Assembly: GCA_006247105.1 (NCBI GenBank)
Contig: CM016925.1
Coordinates: 2,356,001-2,420,000, forward strand
Direction of reading: 5' to 3'
Source: Giardia muris
Lineage: Eukaryota > Fornicata > Diplomonadida > Hexamitidae
DNA length: 64,000 nt
Shown: positions 51,001 to 60,800 of the stretch, one piece after another
Layout of the letters: every line of letters starts with the position of its first letter
Position numbering within the stretch: the stretch's first letter is position 1
Position numbers and translations under genes: made by a program
Notes under the pieces: generated by a model
Seen by the model: the letters and a program-made list of their open reading frames with translations, nothing else
What the model was told of the DNA's origin: nothing
Databases searched by the model: none

Positions 51001-51951
51001 GCGTCTAGAACGGGGTCAGAAGAGCTATTCAGGATCATACTCGAGAAAGCGGCTCTTTTGCTCATGCAGCGCGTGGACGAGAACGTTCTGACCCTTCAGC
51101 TCGAGGAGATTGCGGCTCAGTTCTCCCAACTCAAGCCGCTCTACACACAAGCACCTGGAATGTTGACTGCATTCAGGAATGATGGACTAACAAGTGAGAC
51201 ATGTGATCAGCTCGTTGCCAAATATACTGATAAGCTTGAGGAGGTACAGAGCCAGATTGAGACGATGGCAGTCAATGCGAACGTTGCGGAGAGGCATGCA
51301 TCGCTTGCGAGTGCGGTTGCCACGGCACAACAACGGGTGGCGACCCTTCGGAAAGAACTTGCTCTCAAAGCTGACGAGTTTCGACACGTCCGTGGAGAGA
51401 GGCGGACACGCTTCAAGACGTGTCTTGATGGACTTAATAAGCACCTCTCGGAGACATACCAGGACCTAGCTTATGGAGAACGAACCGACCGCTCAAACAT
51501 AGAGCTAACGGCGAGTAACGATGAGGCTCCCTGGGCACCCGAAGCTCTCACATACACCGTCATCCCATATGCTAGTCAGCTGACGAACTCTCAAAGCCTT
51601 TCAGGTGGAGAGCGCACACTCGCGTTCATGGCACTTGTCTTCGCCTTCCAACGATATCGGCCCGCCCCATTTCTTCTCCTTGATGAGGTTGATAGCGCCA
51701 TTGACTCGAGCAATCAAGCTCGTCTACGCACCTTCCTTCGGTCTCAAACGAAGACAAACGTCATCGCGGTTTCTCATCAAGCACCTCTCTTTGCCGTTGG
51801 AGACCTCCTTCTTGGTATTACCCGAATACCTAAGGAGAATGATCAAAGTCAAGATCGTGAACCAGGACCAGCACGTCTATTCTACCTCGACCTTAGAGGC
51901 TTCGATGAGGACGAGGTAGTCGAGGGCGGGCCTTTACTCGTCGAGAAATGA
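48067..51951 (+). CDS. SMC1: Cohesin subunit SMC1
   Basis: 1294 residues with full SMC architecture: Walker A GPNGVGKSN at 32-40, a long coiled coil, a hinge at about 500-660, a second coiled coil, the ABC signature SLSGGERT near 1177 and Walker B FLLLDEVDSAID around 1206. The hinge (VYGSLDTLI ... AVVCDAP ... FLPVKAL) and the C-terminal block (RPAPFLLLDEVDSAIDSSN) fit SMC1 better than SMC2, SMC3 or SMC4. It would act in sister-chromatid cohesion with SMC3. The frame opens at GTG 48037, but ATG 48067, after AAAAAAGCA, matches the normal SMC N-terminus. SMC4 is the main alternative. Confidence 0.9.
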   Translation: MVRLRDIRARDFKSLAGEVKISDLPALTFIVGPNGVGKSNLFDAIGFALLLPDARVNTIQDYITTGASLCEVQLCFATRQEPITTTTVTRQVTRRGGDVFFIDGRVIDKDEYQGVLEGLGLQPSFVRTLFISQGFASQVLTPARISAYLEAMSGSSLLAERFKVLSQAVHDTTAELKEAIGNLTKLRKQLQSVEYEQAANKKYTQLLNERRSLETSIALTRLYYLATSIDEMQNEAAEAARKKEELSLQLRTNQELQAQWSSKLNQLSTQLTQALGLREATISSLQKNEIRKTQFASTRAIYENRLRNIQVSQERYEKLRGEQDYRVQECESRLRLLKADLKALHEQIHGTSFTQLLPKSFFLLSAEFKEKHASELSSLYSLRATALAVGRTRSEALEASERASEQLEALQNKKASILKAAEDKLQTLRDVTASLDGARKALVELQTKETELRAEREKNDRRIYEINRILDSQFNAAADAQREREYANALGMIRTEHPNAVYGSLDTLISVRAAKHRDVIDMALGKYRKAVVCDAPETASACIQALRQGKHRPLVFLPVKALKSDKRILERDRGAAQDHNAKSDVKMTPILDMIEQEDRAAAAVRFVLKGSFFCDSEDIGAARDFLRATKGGTRVLMRNNVQLNSGGILSCNFGTDTPKVGGRQKDKPAHGSLAPREQDQLRSECATLQKRQRDIALELQDGFSEISRLQHVTIPSLEAHLRTATQERERADASCHESAEREAVSLATSKAAKEALESAELAYENASAALREAELRCNKQKEAFFREIMPEVTRQLVEVHRIPALVALNRPLQPADVEDADRQQKELAAQRISDKEKEITRQTTELAVLKHDYQSDLQRATNILQTTRDALETCKQEERETTREIERLTKEQKKQEAELQMLQEELKVVEEDARKATIGIDERQKEYQESEVQRCALLSELREFQYSRLELFDELYRAQVEIPFVDAEILDPDAGEGEASRTGSEELFRIILEKAALLLMQRVDENVLTLQLEEIAAQFSQLKPLYTQAPGMLTAFRNDGLTSETCDQLVAKYTDKLEEVQSQIETMAVNANVAERHASLASAVATAQQRVATLRKELALKADEFRHVRGERRTRFKTCLDGLNKHLSETYQDLAYGERTDRSNIELTASNDEAPWAPEALTYTVIPYASQLTNSQSLSGGERTLAFMALVFAFQRYRPAPFLLLDEVDSAIDSSNQARLRTFLRSQTKTNVIAVSHQAPLFAVGDLLLGITRIPKENDQSQDREPGPARLFYLDLRGFDEDEVVEGGPLLVEK

Positions 51952-51982
51952 CAAGGCATTACCACCAAGTCTGTGTGAACGC

Positions 51983-52375
51983 TTAATAGAAGTAGCCGAT
52001 GATCTTCCCACCGATCTGACGGTGCTGAGCCTCGACGTGGTCCATGATGCCCTGGGAGGTCGAGAGAATAATGTGCCCGAAGAGACGGGAGGGTAGAAGG
52101 TTGACGACCCACTTCTCGAGGTCCGCGAGCTGGACGTCAAAGCGCGGGGAGATAACGCCCGCCTTGTTGAGGCGCCCTATCAGGTTGACGACGATTTTGT
52201 CGGAGCAGTGGTTATCAACGATGGCGAAGTCGCCAATGTAACCGTTTTGCTGCATGAGGTGAAGGAAGCGGACGACGACCTTCGAGGAGGGGCGGAGGAC
52301 CACCTGCTTCTTCCCCACGCGCTGGGCGTTGCAGATCGACTTCAGAGCGTCTCGGAGGACATCCATGCGCACCAT
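51983..52375 (-). CDS. RPS15A: Ribosomal protein uS8 (S15a)
   Basis: 130 residues, the full and usual length of eukaryotic S15a, from [14 protein letters not shown] to the C-terminal GGKIIGYFY. Conserved blocks include [39 protein letters not shown] and GIMDH. It binds the central domain of the small-subunit rRNA. GC-ending codon use, like beta-giardin and the VSP, indicates high expression. Convergent with SMC1, with a 31-bp gap. Confidence 0.97.
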   Translation of the reverse strand: MVRMDVLRDALKSICNAQRVGKKQVVLRPSSKVVVRFLHLMQQNGYIGDFAIVDNHCSDKIVVNLIGRLNKAGVISPRFDVQLADLEKWVVNLLPSRLFGHIILSTSQGIMDHVEAQHRQIGGKIIGYFY

Positions 52376-52478
52376 CTCGCCTTATCGATTTCCAACACAC
52401 GATTTAGCGCGCAATTTAGAATCAAACCGGTTTGGGGGTGACCACAACCATGTCAGACGAGTGTAGTCTAGTAAGGAA
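52376..52478. promoter_or_regulatory. Divergent promoter region, uS8 / LCMT1 genes
   Basis: 103 bp between divergent start codons. Next to uS8 it contains A/T-rich words (minus-strand TCTAAATTGCGCGC and AAATCG) about 30-50 bp upstream of the ATG, a spacing usual for Giardia promoters. Function is inferred. Confidence 0.35.
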
Positions 52479-53537
52479 ATGTCCTATCCGGAGACGGCGG
52501 CCACGACGGCGAACGACGCCCTGATGAGCAAGCTGTCTGCCCTTCGCGCGGGGTACTTTGAGGACCCGCTTCTACGTATCATCTATGGGAAGCCAACTCT
52601 TCCTCGTAAGGACCCGATGATCAATAGGGGAACATGGTTCCGGGTCATGTATGTCGAGCGCATGGTCAAAGCGTTTGTGAGAGAGCATGGTGAGGAGTGC
52701 GCAATCATTAGCTTAGGTGCTGGACTTGATACACTCTTTTGGCGTCTTTCTGAAACATGTGGAGATATTGGCTTTCCTCCAAAGCATTGGATAGAGCTGG
52801 ACCTCCCGGAAATAACGGAACAGAAGGCAAAGAAGTTTCTCTTGAGCAAAGGAGAACCTACCAACGTCCTTAAGAAGACTAATGCTGGGACCTCAATGGA
52901 CCAAGTGATCGTATACCAAGCACCAGGAAAGGCTACCGATGAAGAAGTTGATCCACGTTACAAAGCACATCCTGAGTTTAGATTAATAGCCGTGAACGTT
53001 GAGCATACTGAGGTCTGGATGCGTTATGTCTCCGATGTCTTAATGGGGGTTACAGATAGTACGCGAGAACGTGACGAGACAAAGCATGCGCAACTCCCAA
53101 CCCTCTTCCTTTCCGAGGTATGCCTTTCATACTTGGAATCGGATGCGACCGTACATATCATCCAGACGCTTCCGGACTTCTTCGAAAACTACGGGCTAGT
53201 GGCTTTTGAGATGGTGAACCCAACGGACACGTTTGGGGATATGATGATCTACAATATGTCCCTACGAGAAGTGTACATGCCAACGTTCGCGGAGATCGGG
53301 TTTGTGGCGCAGTTCCAAAGTCTCTTCGCGATGAATGGCTATCAGGGCTCAATAGTTCGTGAGGCTCTAAGTGTATATAACGAATTCCTACCATCTGAGC
53401 GAAAGGAGATGGAAGCGGTTGAAGGTTTGGATGAGCTGGAACCATGGAACCAGATTATGAGCCATTACGCATGCATTGCAGCTTGGCGAGGTACCGTCCA
53501 TCTTGATACCATCTTCAATGGCTTGACTAACGAGTGA
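52479..53537 (+). CDS. LCMT1: Leucine carboxyl methyltransferase 1 (PP2A methyltransferase)
   Basis: 352 residues with the LCMT1/Ppm1 hallmarks: an N-terminal N-R-G-T-x-x-R substrate segment, the S-adenosylmethionine site IISLGAGLDTLFWRL near residues 75-90, WIELDLPEI as the next acidic loop, and LFLSEVCLSYLE around 210-220. The enzyme methylates the C-terminal leucine of the PP2A catalytic subunit and so controls which regulatory subunit binds. Length and order are normal. Confidence 0.93.
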   Translation: MSYPETAATTANDALMSKLSALRAGYFEDPLLRIIYGKPTLPRKDPMINRGTWFRVMYVERMVKAFVREHGEECAIISLGAGLDTLFWRLSETCGDIGFPPKHWIELDLPEITEQKAKKFLLSKGEPTNVLKKTNAGTSMDQVIVYQAPGKATDEEVDPRYKAHPEFRLIAVNVEHTEVWMRYVSDVLMGVTDSTRERDETKHAQLPTLFLSEVCLSYLESDATVHIIQTLPDFFENYGLVAFEMVNPTDTFGDMMIYNMSLREVYMPTFAEIGFVAQFQSLFAMNGYQGSIVREALSVYNEFLPSERKEMEAVEGLDELEPWNQIMSHYACIAAWRGTVHLDTIFNGLTNE

Positions 53538-53570
53538 GCTTTAATTGTTAATCTGTTAGTAGAAATTTTC

Positions 53571-53969
53571 ATGAATTCGAAGCTTTCATACATCAACGAC
53601 CTGCTGGATCGCATTGCTCAACGACGAGTCATGGTGTTCGAGTTGAAAATGCGGAACAAGGAGCGGGAAATCCGTCGGGCAAGTACCGAGATTCAGGGAT
53701 TAAAGCAGCAACTAATTGATCGTGGGAAGCAATTGGATGTATATCGCCAAGTCTCAGCAAGCTTCGAGAGTATCCGTGGGGAGATTGCCGAGTTACGCCA
53801 GCTAGTGGTACAACAGAAAAGCATTAGCACCAATCGACAACCATTTCTATCGGAGCTGGTACCTGCGGTACGTGCAGCGAGTGCTAACCAAGCGTTACAA
53901 CCCCCTGGGCTTGGAGATACGCCTCAGATGGTAGCACAACGGTATACTCCAAAGAAGTATGCCCGTTGA
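53571..53969 (+). CDS. Small coiled-coil protein
   Basis: 132 residues. Residues 5-90 are a basic coiled coil (RNKEREIRRASTEIQGLKQQ ...), followed by a Pro/Gln-rich tail ending KKYAR. Not recognised. ATG 53571 follows AAATTTTC, 33 bp after LCMT1. Confidence 0.7.
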   Translation: MNSKLSYINDLLDRIAQRRVMVFELKMRNKEREIRRASTEIQGLKQQLIDRGKQLDVYRQVSASFESIRGEIAELRQLVVQQKSISTNRQPFLSELVPAVRAASANQALQPPGLGDTPQMVAQRYTPKKYAR

Positions 53970-54044
53970 GACGGTCTGATGATGAGAAGGGGTATTGGAC
54001 CCTATCTTTGAAGTAAAAAGAAAGAAGAAAGAAACAGGAAGAAG

Positions 54045-54740
54045 ATGCGTCCTTTTCTTCTTCTACAGGATACGTCCTTGACCGGCATCTCTTACTCCTT
54101 ACCTGGGACATTGGAAGGCCAATGGATCGTCGAATGTGAGAGACATGAAGATGAGATGCCTATGATCTTCAATTATGTCTATACTACTCTTACTACTACC
54201 ACACAAAGCACGATCATAGTGGCGACTCCGGACGACCCCTCGGACTTCGGAAGACATCCCCTCTTCGCTATGCTTGCCTCTAATGCCAGATTCGATAGTT
54301 TACGTGGTCGGTTATCTATTCTTTATGTCCCAGATTATCAAAGCCTTTGTAGGAAGTTTGGGAAGCTTTGGAGGCAATCGGTCTGCTGTTTACTCTTTCA
54401 TCGCTTTTATCATATAGCCTCCACGGTTATTGGGCATGCTAATCGAAAATCTCTTCGAGTAGCAGCAGCATTAATTGAAGCACGTACTAATACCTCCATT
54501 CTTTTCAGCCGTCCAGAAATAGGCGTCTTCTCACATGGACTTCGTCATCTCCGATTAACTAAAGGGATTCAACCCTCTGGAATACGTTTATTGTATCAGA
54601 TGACTAAGGAGCGGGAAACGAGGGAGGGGCGTGAGCGCCTCCCACTCCCGGCAGCCCTCTTGGTCCCCTCTCAACGCGGCTTTCTCCTTTGCTGCGGTAT
54701 CACTGACAACGCACAACCATTCTTCCTGGGTGATAATTAA
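54045..54740 (+). CDS. Hypothetical protein, 231 aa
   Basis: Not recognised. The protein alternates hydrophobic strands and helices (IFNYVYTTL, TIIVATPDD, LSILYVP), as in a small alpha/beta domain of the P-loop or Elongator Elp6 kind, but lacks a Walker motif. The ATG at 54045 follows a purine-rich leader. The TAA stop is separated by a single base from the ATG of the TPR gene. Confidence 0.75.
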   Translation: MRPFLLLQDTSLTGISYSLPGTLEGQWIVECERHEDEMPMIFNYVYTTLTTTTQSTIIVATPDDPSDFGRHPLFAMLASNARFDSLRGRLSILYVPDYQSLCRKFGKLWRQSVCCLLFHRFYHIASTVIGHANRKSLRVAAALIEARTNTSILFSRPEIGVFSHGLRHLRLTKGIQPSGIRLLYQMTKERETREGRERLPLPAALLVPSQRGFLLCCGITDNAQPFFLGDN

Positions 54741-54741
54741 A

Positions 54742-55689
54742 ATGGGTCGTCGTTATCATAAGCAATTTCATCCTCATCGTCCAAAGGTAACATCGAAGCC
54801 CGTCAATGACATCTCCCCCCTGCTTGATGCGGCACAACAGAAGCTGGAGGGTGGGAACCTATCAGACGCTCTTGAACTCACTCGTAAAGCCCTTTCACAA
54901 GGATCAACCCCAGAGCAGCTCGACTTAGTCGCTGAGCTATTCGTAATGTGTGGGGACGTTGAGAAGGCCGTGGAGACGTACAAGAAGGCCCTTTCATACG
55001 AATCACAAACGGTAGCAGGGGCATATCGGAGTTTAGCCATCTTTGAGCTCATAGGTGATGTCACTGTCCTAAAAAAGGCAGTAGATATCCTTCGAAAGCA
55101 TAAGTCGAACCCCGAATACCATTCCGACTTCGTAATGGCTCTTTCCCTCCTTGCAGACGCACATTTAACACATTTGGAAACTCCTGACACCCTTTCAGCG
55201 CAGAGACTTGTAGAAGAGGCCTTAAGATGCGATTCCAATTGCCTACCAGCATTGATCGTCCAAGCCGCAAGCTATCTCGTCATGGAAGATTTGATTAAGG
55301 CTGAAGAGGCTGCAAAGCACATTACTGCACTCTTTCTTCAGGAAGGCTTCTATTCCATCGAGAAGAATGCGGAGGGTGAGGATGACCTTGTTATTCACTC
55401 GAATAGCTCTCAACCAGACCCCCAGTTCCTCATCTCTCTTTCACGCGTATGTTCAGCGGTCGAGATGTATGACGAGGCGGCCATGTGTTGCGACCTCATC
55501 CTAGCACAGCGCCCGAATGATGCCGTTGCGCTGCATGAGCTCGCTTGGTGTTACAATCTGATGAATGATTACGAGACCGCGCTTACTCTTCTTCAGAAGG
55601 TACGGGAAATTTACCTTGATGAGGGTGCTGATGAGGAAGTCTTACGCGACGTTGAGGCAAAGATTCAAGCGTTAGGATCTTCTACCTAG
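54742..55689 (+). CDS. TPR-repeat protein, possible Acl4-like chaperone
   Basis: From ATG 54742 the protein is 315 residues: a very basic N-terminus (MGRRYHKQFHPHRPKV) and then about six tetratricopeptide repeats (for example LDAAQQKLEGGNLSDALELT and LAWCYNLMNDYETALTLLQK). The basic leader, TPR solenoid and acidic C-terminus resemble Acl4, the assembly chaperone of ribosomal protein uL4; that is a suggestion, not a firm assignment. The open frame extends 37 codons upstream into the preceding gene and is trimmed to the ATG just after that gene's stop. Its own TAG stop overlaps the next gene's stop in CTAG. Confidence 0.85.
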   Translation: MGRRYHKQFHPHRPKVTSKPVNDISPLLDAAQQKLEGGNLSDALELTRKALSQGSTPEQLDLVAELFVMCGDVEKAVETYKKALSYESQTVAGAYRSLAIFELIGDVTVLKKAVDILRKHKSNPEYHSDFVMALSLLADAHLTHLETPDTLSAQRLVEEALRCDSNCLPALIVQAASYLVMEDLIKAEEAAKHITALFLQEGFYSIEKNAEGEDDLVIHSNSSQPDPQFLISLSRVCSAVEMYDEAAMCCDLILAQRPNDAVALHELAWCYNLMNDYETALTLLQKVREIYLDEGADEEVLRDVEAKIQALGSST

Positions 55690-56543
55690 CGTCTGGTCAC
55701 GGATATACTCAGAATGGACTCTCCAGGGATCTTGACGGAGAGTAGATTATTGGCAAGATGTACGTCTAAGGTTTGTGGCACATAAACCTGGAAGGGTATC
55801 GTATCGACCGAACTGTTGAACTCTATGGAGTTGCATGCTGTACAAGTAACCTCGTCGATCCATGACTCCGGGCTTTGTAAGTATATGTCTGGATATAATA
55901 GAATTCTGAGAGAGTCAGCGCTCGTAAGTGAAGTGTTATGGAGAAGGTACTGTCCTACTAGGTCTGGTACGTCACCAGCCTCAGATACAAGGGTTACTCG
56001 AACAAGAAGATCCGCAATCTGGAATAAAGCCCAGCTTTGTGTTTCGGACAGTATTGATTTCTGTGGCGTCTCACCTGGTACTTGGAACTCAACCGTGATA
56101 TCATGCACGTGTTTCATATCAATTATCTTATATTGCCGCACGTCAGGGTAGCTTCTATCCGAAAAGGCACATAACCCGAACGTCTCTCGCCGAAAGTGTG
56201 CGAAGCAACACAGTAATGGCATCCCTACACACGGATGATCCAGAGAGGTCGCACCACAAAGCTGATCAACAACCTTCTCGGTTCGAAGCGGAGTGAACTC
56301 TGCTTCCTCCTGCAACTTGAATGTAATAAGAGGTGCGGCAGATAGCTGAAGGAGAAAACTGGTTGCTTGCCCTCCAAGCGTCACGTCTGTGACGTCAATA
56401 TCTTGACTTTCCGTATCAAATCCGACCTCGATACGAAGTTCATCTGGGACGGCGTCAAAGGCGAACAGTAAGGGGTTTGAAGGCCGTAAGACGACCCCTC
56501 GACTTAGAACCTCAAGGATGATGGCCAGAAAGTAAAGACCCAT
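55686..56543 (-). CDS. Putative secreted or lumenal protein, 285 aa
   Basis: Starts with a typical signal peptide (MGLYFLAIILEVLSRGVVL) and has no other clear membrane segment, so it should enter the secretory pathway. The rest is beta-rich, with about nine cysteines and three N-glycosylation sequons (NTS, NNS-type and NSS), which fits a lumenal or exported domain. No family recognised. The frame opens at TTG 56558; ATG 56543 follows CGAAATAT and puts the hydrophobic core at the correct distance. The 3' end overlaps the TPR gene by 4 bp. Confidence 0.75.
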   Translation of the reverse strand: MGLYFLAIILEVLSRGVVLRPSNPLLFAFDAVPDELRIEVGFDTESQDIDVTDVTLGGQATSFLLQLSAAPLITFKLQEEAEFTPLRTEKVVDQLCGATSLDHPCVGMPLLCCFAHFRRETFGLCAFSDRSYPDVRQYKIIDMKHVHDITVEFQVPGETPQKSILSETQSWALFQIADLLVRVTLVSEAGDVPDLVGQYLLHNTSLTSADSLRILLYPDIYLQSPESWIDEVTCTACNSIEFNSSVDTIPFQVYVPQTLDVHLANNLLSVKIPGESILSISVTRR

Positions 56544-56581
56544 ATATTTCGAAGGCAACGGTTAACACGATAGGTGGCAAG

Positions 56582-57868
56582 TTAATCGAGGGCAGTATTC
56601 CTTACCATCCTATCGAAAGGGTTATCTAGGGCGACTCGAAGACTTCTAATGCTGCCTCTAGAGCTACGGCCAGCTGAGTTTCCTGGTGACATGAAAGACC
56701 CTACGGAATAGTTTGGTGTAGGAATCGTATCAGGAGTTCGTACTGAATTATCCTTGCGACCTGTATCTGGCCGACTGAATAGAACCTGGGCGCAAGGAGT
56801 CATTTCATCTGTGTTGTTGTCAGATAATAAAGGTGGGTCCGCATATCTATTCCTCGTTTGATTCGGCGTAGGACCAAGACTCCTTGGCGTTGGGGGCTTT
56901 GGTACACCCGCAAACCCACCAAGCTCCAAGGCTGGTGCACGAACAGACGTTCTTAATGGAGCCATTTCGATAGGTCCTTGTCTCCATGGAGAAATCGGCC
57001 TTCCTTCACCAGTTCTATATTGAGAGGCTGGGATGTACACGTTCGGTGGGAGGTTGATTGCTAGTTCAACGTTCTTCTCATAACAGAAGGTCCAAAGCCC
57101 ATTGACCTCTGGCCAAATCCGAACGGGAATAAAGATCTTCCAGATGTCCGGGATCACCTCTCGGAAGTTCCTCATGGCAGAACCACGATCATATGGGTTT
57201 AGGAACTGACGCCCTTCTTTGAGCGTCTCTTTTCGACTGTAATACTCGATGGTTGTCAAATTACGACGAATGATCGTCACATGCATCTGAAATAGGGTAA
57301 TAACACCGATGACCGCGATCAGGCCTATCGTGGCGGAGACAATGGGAAGGTACGCGCGTATCCTCGTAAAGAAGAGGCCAGTACAAACTGCGTTGAAGAC
57401 GACGCACAGAAGCTGTGCGATGATGGCCCAAAGAAGGAACGACCAAAAGTGACCGTAATTATTGAGTCCCACGCAATTACCGATCCAAGGACAATGATGA
57501 TCGTACTTGAGAATGCACCGTTTACACACTTGACAGTGGTGGGTGCGGATCGGCTTTGCGTGGTCACAAAGAAGACATTTGCGGCGGATGCCGTTATAAT
57601 TTGTGGGAACGGAGCCTGGATCAAGCCAGGCGGCGAGCTCAAAGTGGACCAGAAGGACGATGAGTATATATGTGAGAATGGTGGCGACGACTGCGGTGGC
57701 TATTGTGTTTCGCCAAACTATGAGAATTTCGACGACTCCCATCAGATTTGCTCCTAATAGGAGGATCACGATGAAGTGAGCGACGAACTTCTGGGCGGCC
57801 ACCGTCTGATTACGCGCGCACCGCTTGCACGCCGTGGTGCAGAAGAATCGATCGAGACAAGTTGGCAT
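56582..57868 (-). CDS. DHHC palmitoyltransferase
   Basis: 428 residues. Two hydrophobic helices (about 28-50 and 55-78), then the zinc-binding cysteine-rich domain CLLCDHAKPIRTHHCQVC ... KYDHHCPWIGNC with the catalytic DHHC at 123-126, a further two helices (about 140-165 and 172-200), and a long Pro/Ser/Arg-rich cytosolic tail. The enzyme attaches palmitate to cysteines of membrane-associated proteins; in Giardia, VSPs are palmitoylated on the tail cysteine, but a link to this enzyme is not shown. The ATG directly follows the stop of the kinase gene with no base in between. Confidence 0.95.
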   Translation of the reverse strand: MPTCLDRFFCTTACKRCARNQTVAAQKFVAHFIVILLLGANLMGVVEILIVWRNTIATAVVATILTYILIVLLVHFELAAWLDPGSVPTNYNGIRRKCLLCDHAKPIRTHHCQVCKRCILKYDHHCPWIGNCVGLNNYGHFWSFLLWAIIAQLLCVVFNAVCTGLFFTRIRAYLPIVSATIGLIAVIGVITLFQMHVTIIRRNLTTIEYYSRKETLKEGRQFLNPYDRGSAMRNFREVIPDIWKIFIPVRIWPEVNGLWTFCYEKNVELAINLPPNVYIPASQYRTGEGRPISPWRQGPIEMAPLRTSVRAPALELGGFAGVPKPPTPRSLGPTPNQTRNRYADPPLLSDNNTDEMTPCAQVLFSRPDTGRKDNSVRTPDTIPTPNYSVGSFMSPGNSAGRSSRGSIRSLRVALDNPFDRMVRNTALD

Positions 57869-60800
57869 TCACCTTTTTACTGCCACGGAAAGCTCCTCCA
57901 ACTGCTCTTTCAGGCGAGGGTCTTTGGACTCCCGGATCAGAGGGCGTAGGAGATGAAGCTGACCTTTGAGGGCACGGATGATATCAGGAGACTTCTGGAG
58001 CTCCGTAAGGCAACGAACATAGATGAGCTTTTGTTCAACATCGTCGCAGCTGACGATGCAGTCAACAATACTTACGACCCCTTCTCCCTCGACGAACTCT
58101 TGGATGGTATCTTCATGTGCTAGCATTATATGGGTCCCTGCAACCGTTGCCGTCGTCTTTATGTCATCCAGAAGACGCGCATTCATCAACGTCTTGGTGA
58201 GAGATTGGATCACCTTGATTCTAAAGGTAGGGTCTGGACTAACCTTTGCCAATTGTGTCATCGTGAAGATGGCCGGGGCCATCATTGCACGACGACGAGT
58301 CTTCATGATCTCGGTCAGGTAGTCGAGAGACCCGTTATAGGCGTCGTAGCATTGAGGCCGACGCTTGACAAGGTACCCAATGAACTTGCAAGTTTGACCG
58401 ACGAGGTGTTCGGAAGACTCCAAGGAGAGCATTTGGAGGACCAATTCGGAGTTAAGGGAATTGGAGATGAGTTCTGCGAAGTCCGAGGAGACTTGGACCA
58501 CGCGTGAGTAAATATACATGAACTTGAGAATACAAGACGTCGGCTCACTCCTATGAGCCATGTTTTTGCTCGTGAAGACGGCAGAGACGAGGTTCATGGA
58601 GGCCCCCCCAGCAAATACAAACTGCAATAGCCATGGGAGAGCAATGCAACCCTCGGGGTGTAAGCTAAAGAAAAGTATGATCGTGAGCGCTGTCTCAAAC
58701 GCCATAACGTTTGGGAGGTACTGGAGGGTTTCAAGAGCATGCTTGATGAAGTTGAATTCCAAAAGGATCGCAGATATATATTCTGTGATATGTAGTAGCT
58801 TCGGGTCATACATCTGCCCAGTCAGCTCATCTGTGAACGGAATTGAACAGCAAGAGAGGCGAATGATGTGATAGATGGCTAGAAAGACCTGTTCGATCAG
58901 GTAGATCACAGCAGATCTACCACCCCCGAATTGTACTGCACATGTCAAAACGTTATCCAAGGATTGCGTCGATATCATGGCACAGAGAAGACGAATGACC
59001 TCGGGAAGCGGAAAGGCTAAAATCTGGTTGAACTCGTCTGTGGATGTCACAGAAGTCCAAGCAGATGTATTATAATTGACGTGTGGTGGGATATCTGTCA
59101 ATCCTAGAAGTCGATGGTTCCCAATAAGGTAAAGGGCTCGTCGAATGGCGAGGATATAATCCTTCAACCCTAAGGGTGAAGAGAGATATGCCCAATGCCA
59201 ATTAGCATTCCAGATGTCCGTATTTCTCCCTTCAATCCCAGAAAGGTCGTATCGTTTGGTATCTAACCCGAGGGTATCTGCTAAACACTCGTTACAACCG
59301 TTGATCATACAACACATTAGAATACAATTGAGATGCGGTTGTTCCTGAATCAAATACTCATCAATTTGAGGGACTCCAGTCTCCTCCTTTTTCTCATAAT
59401 GGATGTCTGATAGCATTGGCTTTAATTCGCGACTAGTCTTCACAAGCCGTCGTGTAGCTGCATTTCCTAACGGAATGGATGATTCTAAAGGTGCACGAGC
59501 AGACTTTGCCTTCACCATCTTATCCTCACCCTTTTGCTTCAAGTCCTCATTCTCTGTTGCCTTTATCATCGTAGGGTCCTCCTTAATGACACGGCCATGA
59601 TGTGGTGAGGTGAATACGGCACAGAACGCCGCCTCAACGGAGTTATGTAATGATAGGTTCAAGTAAATGGAGACTTTGACGAGTAAGGGGAGAACCTCGA
59701 CATGGCGCTTCGACAGGATGTACAAATACTTGAGGGTTGAGTCAATGAACCCAAAGAAGTTCTGGCAGGGAATAAGTGACGCACGAAAGGATGGTTCAAC
59801 CAAGACGTAATCCATACTGGAGAAAAGGGCTCGTGTGATTGTGATGCATTTGGAGACGACAGTGTTCATCGTATTCTCGTTAATACATGTGGTTACAGGG
59901 TGTTCCTCGGACTCCAGTTCGATGAGCTCTAAAGAACGCTCACACTTCTCTAGAATTGGACAAACAGCATCGATCGAAGCGAATAACACTGGAACAGGAA
60001 CCTCAAGCTCGAGGTAATTGTTGATAGAGGGGACCTCAACGGCGGTGCCTGTGGAGAGGTAGTAATAGGAACGTCGAAGACGTCGAATATTGACACGGCT
60101 GTTAGCGAAGACGAGGGGGGGATAGCTATATTTATCGAAGATCCCATCGTTGTTCATCCCATAGTCTATCGTCCCTCCCGTCCGAATGCATTCCTTCATG
60201 ATTCGCTCGGTTAAGAGAGCGCCATTTGATAGGATGTTGAAGTCGTGCGGATTCTGGTTCAATAGCTGGTTACTTTCATCAGAAAGAACCGGGTCATCCA
60301 CTCGTTTGAAACTACTCCCATTCATGACGATCTTCGCCTCCTCCAAGGACTCCACCACGCTCCCGGAGAACATTGAGACACGTGTTACAAAGCACAAAAG
60401 CAGGAAGTCTGGCGTCAACTGATCTGGCTTATAAAGCTTCAGGAGGAATTGGCTATCATTCTCCAACATGGTCAAACAAAGTTCTAAATCGAGTCGTAAC
60501 AGGATGCTCAATAGAGTCAGTCGCAAGTCATCCTCTTCAGTATGTGCTTGAAGCCAAAGGCAACTGACGAAAAGAAGGGTAATGAGCGATATCCGTCCAC
60601 TATCGCTCTTCCCAATGATCAAATCAGATATCGAAAAGGTCATCTGGACCAGGATGCGGGCGAATTCCTCGTTACAGAAGGAACAGTTAAATAGAGTCGA
60701 TAAAGCATTGATTCGTAGATGCTCCCGATCAAGGTATGCAATTTGGGCATTCTTGTCGATCACTATCTTCTCATCTTCCGTCCCAGACTTCGTATAAGCG

